Made by a program: the position numbers and the translations under genes
DNA from: Limosilactobacillus alvi
Lineage (GTDB): Bacteria > Bacillota > Bacilli > Lactobacillales > Lactobacillaceae
Assembly: GCF_016900115.1 (NCBI RefSeq)
Contig: NZ_JACJJQ010000021.1
Location: 1 to 34,037, forward strand
Direction: 5' to 3'
Length of the DNA stretch: 34,037 nt
Notes under the pieces: model-generated
What the model saw: the letters and a program-made list of their open reading frames with translations, nothing else
Told to the model about the DNA's origin: nothing
The model's database searches: none
Shown: positions 20,136 to 33,020 of the stretch, one piece after another
How the letters are laid out: the number at the start of each line of letters is the position of its first letter
How positions within the stretch are numbered: position 1 is the first letter of the stretch

Positions 20136-21295
20136 TGGCGGGAACAGTTTTAGCACCAGGGCAAACGTTAGGGATTATTGGCTTTGATCATAATGGGCTC
20201 GAAATGTTAAATACTGCTCATGAATTGGGACTGAAAGTGTATGCCTATGTTGATCAGCCCCATCCGGAGTTGACTAATCAAGCGGACTACACCATGGTTG
20301 GTAACTATCGCGATAAGGAGAAGTTAATGACCTTTGGTGAAGCCTGTGATGCGGTGATTTATGAAACGGCTAATATCGACGCAATTATCTTTAAGTACCT
20401 GAGTAAGTACACCTTAATTCCTCAAGGGATTGATCCCTTGGAAATTATGCAGGACCGGTTAATGGAACGGGCCTTTTTAGATCAAATCAATGTCAATATT
20501 GCCCCATACGTAACGGTGATCAGCCTAGAAGATGTTTATCAATCAATTGATTCGATTGGTTACCCGGCCGTCTTAAAGCCAATTCAACGCGGAATTGGCG
20601 AAGAATCAATGATTATCTGGAAAGAATCTGATATCGCCCGAGCAGCTAACTTTATGGTTGCCGGGACCTACTTATTAGAATCTTGGATTGATCACTCGGC
20701 TGAATATGCCATGACGGTAGCGGTAACTGGCAATCAGACGGTGATCTACCCGGTTGCGAAGATGCAATATACGGATAACCGAGAATTAGTCGGAGTTCAA
20801 GCTCCAATTAAGGTTGCGGATGATTTAGAGAAAGAAATGGAACGGATTATCAAGGCAACCGTAAATCAATTAGGCTACCAAGGAATTTTAACCTTAGAAT
20901 TCTATGTCACTGATTCTGGTAGTTTGTACGTTAAGGGGATTGAACCTGGGATCATTACTGCTGGAAATGTCTTCACGACCGCAGCTAACATTACCCCAGC
21001 CGCCCAACAAGTACGAATTATTTGTGGTATGCCAGCCCACCAAGTTTTCTCTAACCAATTAACAATCATGATGTTGACGCGTCCGGCCCAACTAAAAGCC
21101 GTTTTACGGCAACGGATTTTGAAGGATAACTGGTCCTTTAACTTCTTTGTTCCGCAAAATCCAAAGCCTGATCAAGTTGTTGGGTTAACTTGGATTACCG
21201 GAACAGCCAACCAGTCATTACGATCGTTAAGTCAACAGGTGGAAGCAACTTCGGTTTGGGCTACTAAAGCAGATGCTGAACCAGAAGCTGAATAG
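20135..21295 (+). CDS. Divergent PurK-like ATP-grasp protein
   Basis: 386 residues, with the overall shape of N5-carboxyaminoimidazole ribonucleotide synthase: an N-terminal nucleotide-binding half (TLGIIGFDHNGLEML, near residue 11), then an ATP-grasp domain with YPAVLKPIQRGIGEES (about residues 148-163) and TLEFYVTDSGSLYVKG (near 254-269). The PurK hallmarks are altered: the glycine-rich loop is missing in VLKPIQRGIGEE, and the metal/substrate motif NEIAPRPHNSGH is replaced by KGIEPGIITAGN. It is translationally coupled to xpt, hinting at a purine role. Whether it is catalytic is unclear; it may do another ATP-grasp reaction or be regulatory. Confidence 0.75.
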
Positions 21296-21326
21296 TTAAA
21301 TTACGGAATAAATTTTAACGTCATTG

Positions 21327-21356
21327 ATCCCGATAAGGCTTACTTTTATCTGGGGT
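21327..21356. other. Hairpin after the xpt operon, without a T-tract
   Basis: Arms ATCCCGATAA (21327-21336) and TTATCTGGGGT (21346-21356) pair with one bulge and one wobble. It lies 31 bases after the PurK-like gene but is followed by GGTGGCG, so intrinsic termination is uncertain. Confidence 0.35.
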
Positions 21357-21372
21357 TGGTGGCGTTGTGCTG

Positions 21373-21401
21373 TTTAATTGAACAGGTGAAATTGTTATAA
21401 T
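21373..21401 (+). promoter_or_regulatory. Probable pcrA-ligA promoter
   Basis: A perfect TATAAT at 21396-21401 with an extended -10 TGT before it, and a weak -35, TTTAAT, at 21373-21378, 17 bases upstream. It lies in the 130-base gap between the PurK-like gene and pcrA. Confidence 0.6.
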
Positions 21402-21437
21402 AGAAGCCGATTTAATTTTGAAAGGATGAGAGATGGC

Positions 21438-25732
<4,295 letters not shown>

Positions 25733-25735
25733 ACC

Positions 25736-26842
25736 GTGAAACTTAAAAAATTAGTAACCCTTGCGGCGGTCTTATCTATGGGCCTAGCATTAGCTGCCTG
25801 TGGAAACAAAAAAAGCAATGATTATTCAACCACGGGTAGTGCTACCGGGACTTATCAAGCGGTAATTAAGGATGGCCATTATCGAACAAGTAAGGCTCGG
25901 GGAGTCGCTGTTCAACAAAACGACAATACTTACAATCAAAAGAGTTTTGAAAATGGCTTGATAAACATTATCGCTAAGAAATTCTTCTCAACGAAGAGTT
26001 ATATTTTCCAAGAAGGTCAATATTTAGATAGTGGTACCGTAACTAATTGGTTGGGACGGAAAACGGCTAAAAACCCAACGGGACTTAATCCAGCCGAGGG
26101 TAAGAAGAGTGATCCTAATCCGCTGTATGTTCAACAAATTGAAGAACAAGACTACATGCAACAAAGTGGGGGTTCTTTAAAGCTTAAAGGGGTCGTAATT
26201 GGGATTGGCATAAACTCCGAATATCAATACCAAAAGAAGACGGATGGCCCGTACTACACTAAGAATATTTCCAATGCAGAAGTACAAAGCGAAGGTAAGG
26301 CTGCGGCCGCTAAAGTCCTTAAACGCCTCCGGGCAAAACCAGAACTTAAGAACGTTCCGATCGTAATTGCATTGTACAAGCAAGCTGGTCAAGATAGTTT
26401 GGTTGGTGGAACATTCTTTGCTTATACTAAGGCAAGTGGGAATAAAATTGGTTCTTGGACGGACTTAGATTACAAGAATGTGGTCTTACCCAAAGCTAGC
26501 TCAGCAGCCAGTGCTAATTCAAATAGTACTGGGACAAGTGGCGCCTTCTCTAACTTTAAGAGCCAAATCCAAAACTTCTTCCCGAATATTAGTGGGGTAA
26601 CTGCCCAAGCCCAATATAAGGACGGAACCTTGCAAGGAATGCACGTGACCGTGACAACCCAGTTCTATAGTCAAACGGAAATTAATAGCTTTACGGGCTA
26701 CATTGTCCAGGCTGCCAAAAAGTACTTGCCAAATGGGGTCTCGATCGACATTAAGATTCAATCTGATTCGGGCATTCAAGCAGTGGTCTACCGTGATTCT
26801 GGATCCTCTAAGTGGAATTCCCATGTGTTTGGTAGTTACTAA
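25736..26842 (+). CDS. camS: CamS family lipoprotein (sex pheromone precursor-like)
   Basis: Surface lipoprotein whose family is known for staphylococcal and enterococcal sex pheromone precursors; its cellular role is otherwise unclear. It has 368 residues. The signal peptide has KLKK at the start, a hydrophobic core, and the lipobox LAAC with Cys22 as the lipid attachment site. The mature part begins with a Ser/Thr/Gly-rich stretch and has a second one near residues 255-270 (SSAASANSNSTGTSG), suggesting a linker between two domains. The start is GTG at 25736 behind AAGGAGGAAAAC. It lies between ligA and gatC, as in other Firmicutes. Confidence 0.85.
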   Translation: MKLKKLVTLAAVLSMGLALAACGNKKSNDYSTTGSATGTYQAVIKDGHYRTSKARGVAVQQNDNTYNQKSFENGLINIIAKKFFSTKSYIFQEGQYLDSGTVTNWLGRKTAKNPTGLNPAEGKKSDPNPLYVQQIEEQDYMQQSGGSLKLKGVVIGIGINSEYQYQKKTDGPYYTKNISNAEVQSEGKAAAAKVLKRLRAKPELKNVPIVIALYKQAGQDSLVGGTFFAYTKASGNKIGSWTDLDYKNVVLPKASSAASANSNSTGTSGAFSNFKSQIQNFFPNISGVTAQAQYKDGTLQGMHVTVTTQFYSQTEINSFTGYIVQAAKKYLPNGVSIDIKIQSDSGIQAVVYRDSGSSKWNSHVFGSY

Positions 26843-26993
26843 TTAAAATGCATCTCCCAAAATTATAATGGACCGTAGGAATTAACGGGTGTCAGATTTT
26901 AGGCCCCATCATTTATCTAGCGTGCGATTCCGAAAAGCCATACCGGATTATGCGGGATGCAGGATGTACCCGAGGGGTAACTCATTAAAAATT

Positions 26994-27034
26994 AGCTATT
27001 CTCTTGTGGATTTCACATCGAGAATAGCTTTTTT
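26994..27034 (+). terminator. Strong intrinsic terminator between camS and gatC
   Basis: Arms AGCTATTCTC (26994-27003) and GAGAATAGCT (27020-27029) are perfect, with an inner stem TGTG/CACA around a GATTT loop, and are followed by a run of six T ending at 27034. It may end camS or an RNA transcribed from the gap. Confidence 0.88.
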
Positions 27035-27093
27035 GATATCAAACGAAATGTTTTTGCAAAATAATGCAAAAATTTCAGAGTAACTCATGATAA

Positions 27094-27122
27094 TTCTGAA
27101 AAGTACCGGCGGCATGTGATAA
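27094..27122 (+). promoter_or_regulatory. Possible gatCAB promoter
   Basis: TTCTGA (27094-27099) and TGATAA (27117-27122) are 17 bases apart, about 40 bases before gatC and after the terminator. Both hexamers are imperfect; the ATGTGATAAAAT context is common for promoters in this group. Confidence 0.35.
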
Positions 27123-27162
27123 AATAAAATATTGTATAGAATTTGGAAAAGAGGTTAGGAGA

Positions 27163-27468
27163 ATGGCTGAAAAGTTAGGCCGAGAAGCGGCCAAGCACGT
27201 TGCGGAATTAGCCAAGCTTTCATTTACAGATGAAGAGCTCGATCAATTTGTACCACAACTAGAAGATACGATGCATTTGTTTGACGATCTTCAAAAGATG
27301 GATACGACGGGAGTTGAACCAATGTACTCCCCAACCCAAGAAGCAAATGTAATGCGAGAAGACGTTGCCGTACCAAGCGGGCAAAGAGATGCCCTCTTAG
27401 CCAACGCCCCAGAAACGGATAAAGGCTTAATCAAGGTACCAGCAATCATTGACGAAAGCGAGGATTAG
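27163..27468 (+). CDS. gatC: Asp-tRNA(Asn)/Glu-tRNA(Gln) amidotransferase subunit C
   Basis: Small subunit that ties GatA to GatB in the enzyme that turns mischarged Glu-tRNA(Gln) into Gln-tRNA(Gln). It has 101 residues, with HVAELAKLSFTDEELDQF near the N-terminus and MDTTGVEPMYSP in the middle, both diagnostic. The ATG follows TTAGGAGA. It starts the gatC-gatA-gatB operon, with 3-base spacing to gatA. Its C-terminus is acidic. Confidence 0.96.
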   Translation: MAEKLGREAAKHVAELAKLSFTDEELDQFVPQLEDTMHLFDDLQKMDTTGVEPMYSPTQEANVMREDVAVPSGQRDALLANAPETDKGLIKVPAIIDESED

Positions 27469-27471
27469 AGA

Positions 27472-28944
27472 ATGGCGTTTTATAATACCGACGTTGCTCA
27501 ACTCCACGATGATCTTGTTAACAAGCGGGTTAGTGCAACTGAGTTGACGAAGGCGGCCTTTAAACAAATTAAGGCGACTGACGACGACGTTAAGGCCTTT
27601 TTAGCACTTAACGAAGAAGCTGCTTTGGACCAAGCAGCTAAGCTTGATCAAGCAGGAATCGACCCTGACCAACCATTAGCGGGGATTCCATTGGCGGTCA
27701 AAGACAACATTGTTACCAAGGGGCTGACGACGACGGCCGCTTCAAAGATTTTGGCTAACTTTAAGCCCGTCTATGATGCCACGGTCGTGGAAAAGTTATT
27801 AGCTGCTGGGGCGATTAACGTTGGGAAGACTAACCTGGACGAATTTGCCATGGGGTCTTCGACGGAAAACTCGGCCTTTCAAACGACGCGGAATCCATGG
27901 GACTTAACCCGGGTTCCTGGTGGTTCTTCAGGTGGCTCCGCAGCAGCGGTTGCAGCAGGGGATGTTCTTGGAGCGCTTGGAACGGATACGGGTGGTTCAA
28001 TCCGGCAACCAGCATCCTTTAACGGGGTAGTTGGGATGAAGCCAACTTATGGACGAGTTTCCCGTTGGGGAGTGATTGCCTTTGCTTCTTCCTTTGACCA
28101 AGTTGGTTGGCTTTCCCAAAGTGTCAAGGATAACGCCTACCTAATGGAAGCAATTGCTGGGGCTGATAAGCGCGATATGACGAGTGCTAACCGGGAAGTG
28201 CCTAACTACGTCGCTAACTTGGCTAAGGCGGACGTCAAGGGGCTCCGGATTGCGGTACCAAAGGAATACTTTGGTGACGGTATTGATGCTGATGTTCAAG
28301 AAGTCGTTGAAGCGGCGCTTGCCTATTATGAATCTTTGGGAGCAATCGTCGATGAAGTTTCCTTACCACACACGAAGTACGGAATTCCGGCATACTACAT
28401 TTTGGCTTCATCTGAAGCATCTTCTAATCTCCAACGGTACGACGGAATTCGTTACGGTTTCCGGGCAAATGATGTTAAGAACTTGGAAGACGTTTATGTC
28501 CGGACGCGGACCGAAGGCTTTGGCCCTGAAGTTAAGCGGCGGATCATGCTTGGGACCTTCTCCCTTTCTGCGGGTTCATACGATGCTTACTTCGCTAAGG
28601 CGGCTAAGGTTCGGCGGTTGATTACCGACGACTTTAACAAGATTTTAAAGGATCATGACGTTATCATGGGACCAACGGCGGTTTCCACGGCCTTTAAGAT
28701 TGGCGCGGAAGTTACTGATCCGACTAAGATGTACATGAATGACTTATTAACGGTTACCACCAATATGGCTGGGCTGCCAGGGATGTCAGTACCGGCAGGC
28801 TTCTCCAAGGAAAACGGGATGCCAGTTGGGCTCCAAATTATTGGGAAGGCCTTTGATGAACAAACCGTTTACGATGCCGGTTATGTCTTTGAACAAACAA
28901 CCGACTTCCACAAGCAAACGCCACGGTTAGGGGGTCAAAACTAA
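27472..28944 (+). CDS. gatA: Asp-tRNA(Asn)/Glu-tRNA(Gln) amidotransferase subunit A
   Basis: Glutaminase subunit of GatCAB; it releases ammonia from glutamine and passes it to GatB. It has 490 residues. The amidase signature [16 protein letters not shown] lies at about residues 148-163 and [15 protein letters not shown] at 171-185. The Ser-Ser-Lys triad maps to Lys77 (in GIPLAVKDN), Ser152 and Ser176, the last as nucleophile. The frame and length are standard. The gatB ATG begins one base after its stop. Confidence 0.97.
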   Translation: MAFYNTDVAQLHDDLVNKRVSATELTKAAFKQIKATDDDVKAFLALNEEAALDQAAKLDQAGIDPDQPLAGIPLAVKDNIVTKGLTTTAASKILANFKPVYDATVVEKLLAAGAINVGKTNLDEFAMGSSTENSAFQTTRNPWDLTRVPGGSSGGSAAAVAAGDVLGALGTDTGGSIRQPASFNGVVGMKPTYGRVSRWGVIAFASSFDQVGWLSQSVKDNAYLMEAIAGADKRDMTSANREVPNYVANLAKADVKGLRIAVPKEYFGDGIDADVQEVVEAALAYYESLGAIVDEVSLPHTKYGIPAYYILASSEASSNLQRYDGIRYGFRANDVKNLEDVYVRTRTEGFGPEVKRRIMLGTFSLSAGSYDAYFAKAAKVRRLITDDFNKILKDHDVIMGPTAVSTAFKIGAEVTDPTKMYMNDLLTVTTNMAGLPGMSVPAGFSKENGMPVGLQIIGKAFDEQTVYDAGYVFEQTTDFHKQTPRLGGQN

Positions 28945-28945
28945 G

Positions 28946-30370
28946 ATGAATTTTGAAACCACAATTGGGCTTGAAGTCCACGTTGAATTAAAAACTAACT
29001 CCAAGATCTACAGTCCATCACCGGTTGCTTATGGGTCAGACCCTAACGCCAATACTAACGTGATCGACTGGGGATACCCTGGGGTTTTACCTAGCCTAAA
29101 TAAGGGCGTTGTCCGGGACGGGATCATGGCTGGTTTGGCTCTGCATGCCCAAATCACTAAGCACATGCACTTTGACCGGAAAAACTACTTCTATCCAGAC
29201 AACCCCAAGGCTTACCAAATTACCCAATCCGAAACGCCAATTGCTCATGATGGTTGGGTTGAAATTGAAGTTAACGGTAAGAAAAAGAAGATTGGGATTG
29301 CTGAAATGCACATTGAAGAAGATGCTGGGAAGAACACCCACACGGGTCAATACTCCTACGTTGACTTGAACCGGCAAGGGACCCCATTGATTGAAATTGT
29401 TTCTAAGCCTGATATTGCTTCCCCTGAAGAAGCAGTGGCTTACTTGGAAGCTTTACGGCAACGGATCCAATTTACTGGGATTTCTGATGTGAAAATGGAA
29501 GAAGGTTCCATGCGGGTTGATACCAACATCTCCGTACGCCCATTTGGTTCCGATAAGTTTGGGACGAAGACGGAAATGAAGAATATCAACTCCTTCAATT
29601 ACGTGCGCAACGCCCTTGAATTTGAAGAAAAGCGGCACCAAGCCGTGATCCTTTCTGGGGGGCAAATTGTCCAGGAAACCCGGCGGTATGATGAAGCTAC
29701 TAAGGGGACGGTTTCAATGCGGACTAAAGAAGGAAGCGATGACTACCGTTACTTCCCAGAACCTGACTTACCACCACTGGACGTTTCTGATGATTGGATT
29801 AACGAAATTAAGGAAGCAATGCCCCAAATGCCTGGTGAACGGCGGGAACATTATGTTGAAGACCTCGGTTTAACTGACTACGACGCCATGGTCTTGACTC
29901 AAACCAAGGAAATGGCGGACTTCTTTGAAGCAGCTGTTGCTGATGGGGCCGATGCTAAGCGGGTTGCCAACTACTTGATGAACGATGTGAACTCTTACTT
30001 GAATGATGAACATATCGACTTACAAGATACGAAGTTGACCCCTGCCCACCTTGCCGGGATGGTTAAGTTGATTGATGATGGGACAATTTCATCTAAGATG
30101 GCCAAGAAGGTCTTTGCCGGAATTATTGACGGGGAAGAACCAGCTGAATTTGCCAAGGCCCATGGATTAGTTCAAATTTCCGATCCAGCCGAATTGAAGC
30201 CAATTATTGACGGTGTTCTTGATAACAACGAACAATCAATCATCGACTTTAAGAATGGGAAGGACCGGGCTGTTGGTTTCTTGGTTGGTCAAATCATGAA
30301 GCAAACCCGTGGGAAGGCCAACCCGAAGATTGTTAACCAAATCTTGATGAAGGCTTTGAACGAACGTTAA
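28946..30370 (+). CDS. gatB: Asp-tRNA(Asn)/Glu-tRNA(Gln) amidotransferase subunit B
   Basis: Kinase and transamidase subunit: it activates the tRNA-bound glutamate with ATP and binds tRNA. It has 474 residues. [20 protein letters not shown] is at the start, [20 protein letters not shown] near residues 74-93, and [14 protein letters not shown] follows. The C-terminal YqeY-like tail domain includes [18 protein letters not shown]. With gatC and gatA it forms the full operon. A 18-base gap with a GGGGG ribosome binding site separates it from dagK. Confidence 0.97.
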   Translation: MNFETTIGLEVHVELKTNSKIYSPSPVAYGSDPNANTNVIDWGYPGVLPSLNKGVVRDGIMAGLALHAQITKHMHFDRKNYFYPDNPKAYQITQSETPIAHDGWVEIEVNGKKKKIGIAEMHIEEDAGKNTHTGQYSYVDLNRQGTPLIEIVSKPDIASPEEAVAYLEALRQRIQFTGISDVKMEEGSMRVDTNISVRPFGSDKFGTKTEMKNINSFNYVRNALEFEEKRHQAVILSGGQIVQETRRYDEATKGTVSMRTKEGSDDYRYFPEPDLPPLDVSDDWINEIKEAMPQMPGERREHYVEDLGLTDYDAMVLTQTKEMADFFEAAVADGADAKRVANYLMNDVNSYLNDEHIDLQDTKLTPAHLAGMVKLIDDGTISSKMAKKVFAGIIDGEEPAEFAKAHGLVQISDPAELKPIIDGVLDNNEQSIIDFKNGKDRAVGFLVGQIMKQTRGKANPKIVNQILMKALNER

Positions 30371-30388
30371 TTTACAGGGGGTTAGTAA

Positions 30389-31390
30389 ATGCGTAAACGA
30401 GCACGAATTATCTATAACCCCACCTCTGGTCGGGAAGCCTTACGAAGTGATTTAGTCGATATTTTGGCCGTTTACGAACAGGCCGGTTATGAAACCAGCG
30501 CCTACGCAACGACGCCAGAACCCGACTCAGCTAAAAACGAGGCCACTCGGGCAGCCAAGGAGGGCTTTGATCTCATCGTGGCTGCTGGTGGGGATGGGAC
30601 CTTAAACGAAGTTATCAATGGGATCGCTGGCCTGGAAAAACGGCCAACTTTAGCCGTAATTCCGGCGGGAACGACGAACGATTACGCCCGCGCTCTCCGG
30701 GTTCCCCGGGAAGATCCAATCGCGGCCGCCAAGTTGATTTTGAATCCCGATAACCGGTTTAAGATCGACATTGGAAAGGCGAACGAAAATTACTTTATGA
30801 ATATTGCGGCCGGAGGCACCCTTACGGAATTAACCTATGAAGTGCCTTCACAAATGAAGTCACTTTTCGGTTACGCCGCCTACTTTGCGAAGGGGGCTGA
30901 ATTACTTCCCCAAGTTAAGCCAGTCGAAATGAGCATCAAGTACGATGGTCATGAATTTCGGGGGAAGGCGTCCACCATCTTCTTAGCGTTGACGAACTCG
31001 GTTGGGGGCTTTGAACAGATCGTTCCTGATGCTTCTTTGGATGATGGAAACTTCTCTTTGATTATTGTTAAGGATAGTTCTCTCTTTGGGATGATGCAGT
31101 TAATGGCTAAAGCCTTGAAGGGAACGCACGTTGATGATCCACGGGTTATTTACGTCAAGGCTAAGGACGTTGTTGTGACCCCCCTCGATAAAGATGATCG
31201 CTTAATGATCAACCTCGATGGGGAATACGGTGGCGATGCCCCAATGCACTTCGTTAATTTGCACCAACACTTACAAGTGGTTGCTAACATGGACGAAATT
31301 CCGGATAATGCCTTAACGGCCGCCATGCAAAAGATGGAAGATGATTTTGTTCGTGAAATTGGTGGGATGAAAGACCCAGATCAAAAATAA
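30389..31390 (+). CDS. dagK: Diacylglycerol kinase (DgkB/DagK-type lipid kinase)
   Basis: Soluble kinase that phosphorylates diacylglycerol released in lipoteichoic acid synthesis, returning it to phosphatidic acid. It has 333 residues. The fold signatures are NPTSGREAL (10-18), VAAGGDGTLNEVINGIAG (Gly-Gly-Asp at 67-69) and IPAGTTNDYARAL. It is the DgkB type, unrelated to the small membrane DgkA. The ATG follows AGGGGGTTAG. A terminator hairpin lies after its stop. The gene follows gatB as in other lactobacilli and Staphylococcus. Confidence 0.93.
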   Translation: MRKRARIIYNPTSGREALRSDLVDILAVYEQAGYETSAYATTPEPDSAKNEATRAAKEGFDLIVAAGGDGTLNEVINGIAGLEKRPTLAVIPAGTTNDYARALRVPREDPIAAAKLILNPDNRFKIDIGKANENYFMNIAAGGTLTELTYEVPSQMKSLFGYAAYFAKGAELLPQVKPVEMSIKYDGHEFRGKASTIFLALTNSVGGFEQIVPDASLDDGNFSLIIVKDSSLFGMMQLMAKALKGTHVDDPRVIYVKAKDVVVTPLDKDDRLMINLDGEYGGDAPMHFVNLHQHLQVVANMDEIPDNALTAAMQKMEDDFVREIGGMKDPDQK

Positions 31391-31393
31391 ACC

Positions 31394-31430
31394 AAAGAGG
31401 TCGTGGAGGATAAACTCCCAACCTCTTTTC
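31394..31430 (+). terminator. Terminator-like hairpin after dagK
   Basis: Arms AAAGAGGT (31394-31401) and ACCTCTTT (31421-31428) pair perfectly, with an inner partial stem (TGGAG/CTCCCA), followed by TTCTG. It sits between dagK and rlmCD and argues against any rlmCD start upstream of 31460. Confidence 0.7.
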
Positions 31431-31459
31431 TGTACATAAAAAATCAAGGAGGAACAACG

Positions 31460-32836
31460 ATGAAGGTGCAACTACCAGTGCACAAAAATGAACAAAGGAC
31501 CGGGACGGTAACTGATTTGACCTATGAAGGGAATGGGGTCGTTAAAGTTGATCACTACCCGATCTTTATCCCCAATGCCTTACCTGGCGAAGCGATTGAA
31601 TATGTGGTCACAAAGGTCACCAAGAACTTTGCTTGGGGGCGGGTCTTGGCTTGGCAAAGCAAGAGTCCTGACCGGGTTGATTTAGCTGATCAACGCTACC
31701 TGCAAACGGGGATTGCACCCCTGGGGCACCTGGCATATCCAGCACAATTACGCTTTAAGCAAAAGTTGATCCAAGATCTTTTGCAAAAGGCGCACTTGGA
31801 TTTAGCAGTTAGTCCAACCATGGGGATGGCCAAGCCGTATCAATACCGGAATAAGGCCCAAGTACCCGTTAAGTTGGTCAAAGGGCAACTTCAGACAGGT
31901 TTTTACCGGCGGGGTAGTCACCAGTTAGTGCCAATCGAAGACTTCTACATCCAAGATCCTGTGATTGACCAAACGATTTTAGTCGTGCGGGATGCCCTCC
32001 GGAAGTTTAAGCTTACGCCGTATGACGAAAAGACTGGCAAAGGAATTATCCGAACAGTAATGGTGCGGCGGGGTTACTACTCACATGAAGTCATGGTTGT
32101 TTTGATTACCAAGACGCAGCACTTGCCGTATGCCAAGGAACTTACAGCTACAATCAAAAAACAAGTACCAGAACTTAAGAGTTTGGTGCAAAATATTAAT
32201 TCGAAGCCAACCAATAAGTTGCTGGGGGATGAAAACCGTCTGTTGTGGGGGCAAGCAACAATTGAAGATCGACTCCTTGGTATTGACTTTAAGATCTCCC
32301 CGTTGTCCTTTTACCAAGTTAACCCGCAACAAACCGAACGTCTTTACCAAACGGCAATTGATCAAGCTGGCTTGGATGGTCGTCAAACCGTGATTGATGC
32401 TTATTGTGGGATCGGAACGATTTCCTTGGCCGTAGCTAAGCACGCTAAGCAAGTTTATGGGGTTGAAATTGTCCCGGCTGCAATTGAAGATGCTAAGCAA
32501 AATGCTGCTTTAAATGGGATTACGAATGCCAAATTTGTTGTGGGTAAGGCTGAAGAACAAATGGCTAAGTGGCAAAAGGCGGGATTAAAGCCAGACGTGC
32601 TCATCGTTGATCCACCACGAAAAGGCTTAGCTGAAAGCCTGATTACCGCCGCTGGTCAAATGGCGCCAAAGAAAATCATTTATGTCTCCTGTAATCCGGC
32701 CACCCTCGTCCGTGATCTTCAACGCTTCGTGGAGCAGGGTTACCACGTCACCAAGCCAATCCAACCCGTCGACCAGTTTCCTCAGACAACGCACGTTGAG
32801 TCAGTAACCGTCCTAGAACGGACACAAAACGATTAA
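31460..32836 (+). CDS. rlmCD: 23S rRNA (uracil-5-)-methyltransferase, RumA/RlmCD type
   Basis: SAM-dependent enzyme that methylates C5 of uridines in 23S rRNA (U747 and U1939 in Bacillus). It has 458 residues from the ATG at 31460, chosen by AAGGAGGAAC; the frame is open to 31403 across a terminator. An N-terminal TRAM domain (GTVTDLTYEGNGVVKVD) precedes the SAM domain, with VIDAYCGIGTISLAVA, VDPPRKGLAE and the catalytic cysteine in YVSCNPATLVRDL. The four Fe-S cysteines of RumA are absent: the region reads RYLQTGIAPLGHLAYPAQ, and the later site is IEDFYIQDP. Which sites it modifies is not shown. Confidence 0.9.
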   Translation: MKVQLPVHKNEQRTGTVTDLTYEGNGVVKVDHYPIFIPNALPGEAIEYVVTKVTKNFAWGRVLAWQSKSPDRVDLADQRYLQTGIAPLGHLAYPAQLRFKQKLIQDLLQKAHLDLAVSPTMGMAKPYQYRNKAQVPVKLVKGQLQTGFYRRGSHQLVPIEDFYIQDPVIDQTILVVRDALRKFKLTPYDEKTGKGIIRTVMVRRGYYSHEVMVVLITKTQHLPYAKELTATIKKQVPELKSLVQNINSKPTNKLLGDENRLLWGQATIEDRLLGIDFKISPLSFYQVNPQQTERLYQTAIDQAGLDGRQTVIDAYCGIGTISLAVAKHAKQVYGVEIVPAAIEDAKQNAALNGITNAKFVVGKAEEQMAKWQKAGLKPDVLIVDPPRKGLAESLITAAGQMAPKKIIYVSCNPATLVRDLQRFVEQGYHVTKPIQPVDQFPQTTHVESVTVLERTQND

Positions 32837-33020
32837 AATTTGCTGAAGGGTTGGTTGGCCCGCTGGCCTCGGATTGCGCTATCCTTTGACCGGCGCGGGA
32901 TAGGCAGATAGTGTTCAAACGAGGATAATGAGTGATTTCTAACAAATTGAGTGGACGAAATCCAAAACTATGACAGTTAAAAAGTTAGAGTGCAACTTTT
33001 AGGAAGGAGGGTAACTGGGA
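32837..33020 (+). other. rlmCD-mrr intergenic region with hairpin and possible promoter
   Basis: No gene is seen. CTATCC and GGATAG, near 32879 and 32899, could form a six-pair stem with no T-tract. A possible promoter, TTGAGT (32947-32952) and TATGAC (32969-32974), 16 bases apart, precedes the AAGGAGGG ribosome binding site of the next gene. Confidence 0.4.

Larger units (their letters stand above)
26843..27162 (+). other. camS-gatC intergenic region with a structured segment
   Basis: No convincing gene lies in these 320 bases. From left to right: TATAAT at 26864-26869 without a clear -35; a structured stretch, about 26870-26985, in which CGGGTGT (26886-26892) pairs with GTACCCG (26966-26972) with two wobbles, and GAG-GGGTAA-CTC forms a small hairpin (26972-26983); a strong terminator (26994-27034); then an AT-rich stretch with a possible gatC promoter. 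It could be an independent small RNA, the camS 3' end, or a leader. Confidence 0.5.

Noticed and set aside
26944-26972. Partial resemblance to the conserved 3' half of a TPP riboswitch
   Set aside because: Only a loose GGATTATGC-like match; the CTGAGA motif and the other arm are missing, and gatCAB has no thiamine link.
26889-27083. 64-codon open frame between camS and gatC
   Set aside because: No ribosome binding site, low-complexity product, and it runs through the structured stretch and terminator stem.
27035-27162. T-box leader upstream of gatCAB
   Set aside because: There is no AGGGTGG core or specifier stem, and gatCAB is not an aminoacyl-tRNA synthetase operon.
31403-31459. N-terminal extension of the rRNA methyltransferase
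   Set aside because: It would be translated through the dagK terminator hairpin; AAGGAGG points to the ATG at 31460.
32748-32945. Minus-strand open frame at the rlmCD end
   Set aside because: Mostly antisense to rlmCD, with no recognisable product and no ribosome binding site.
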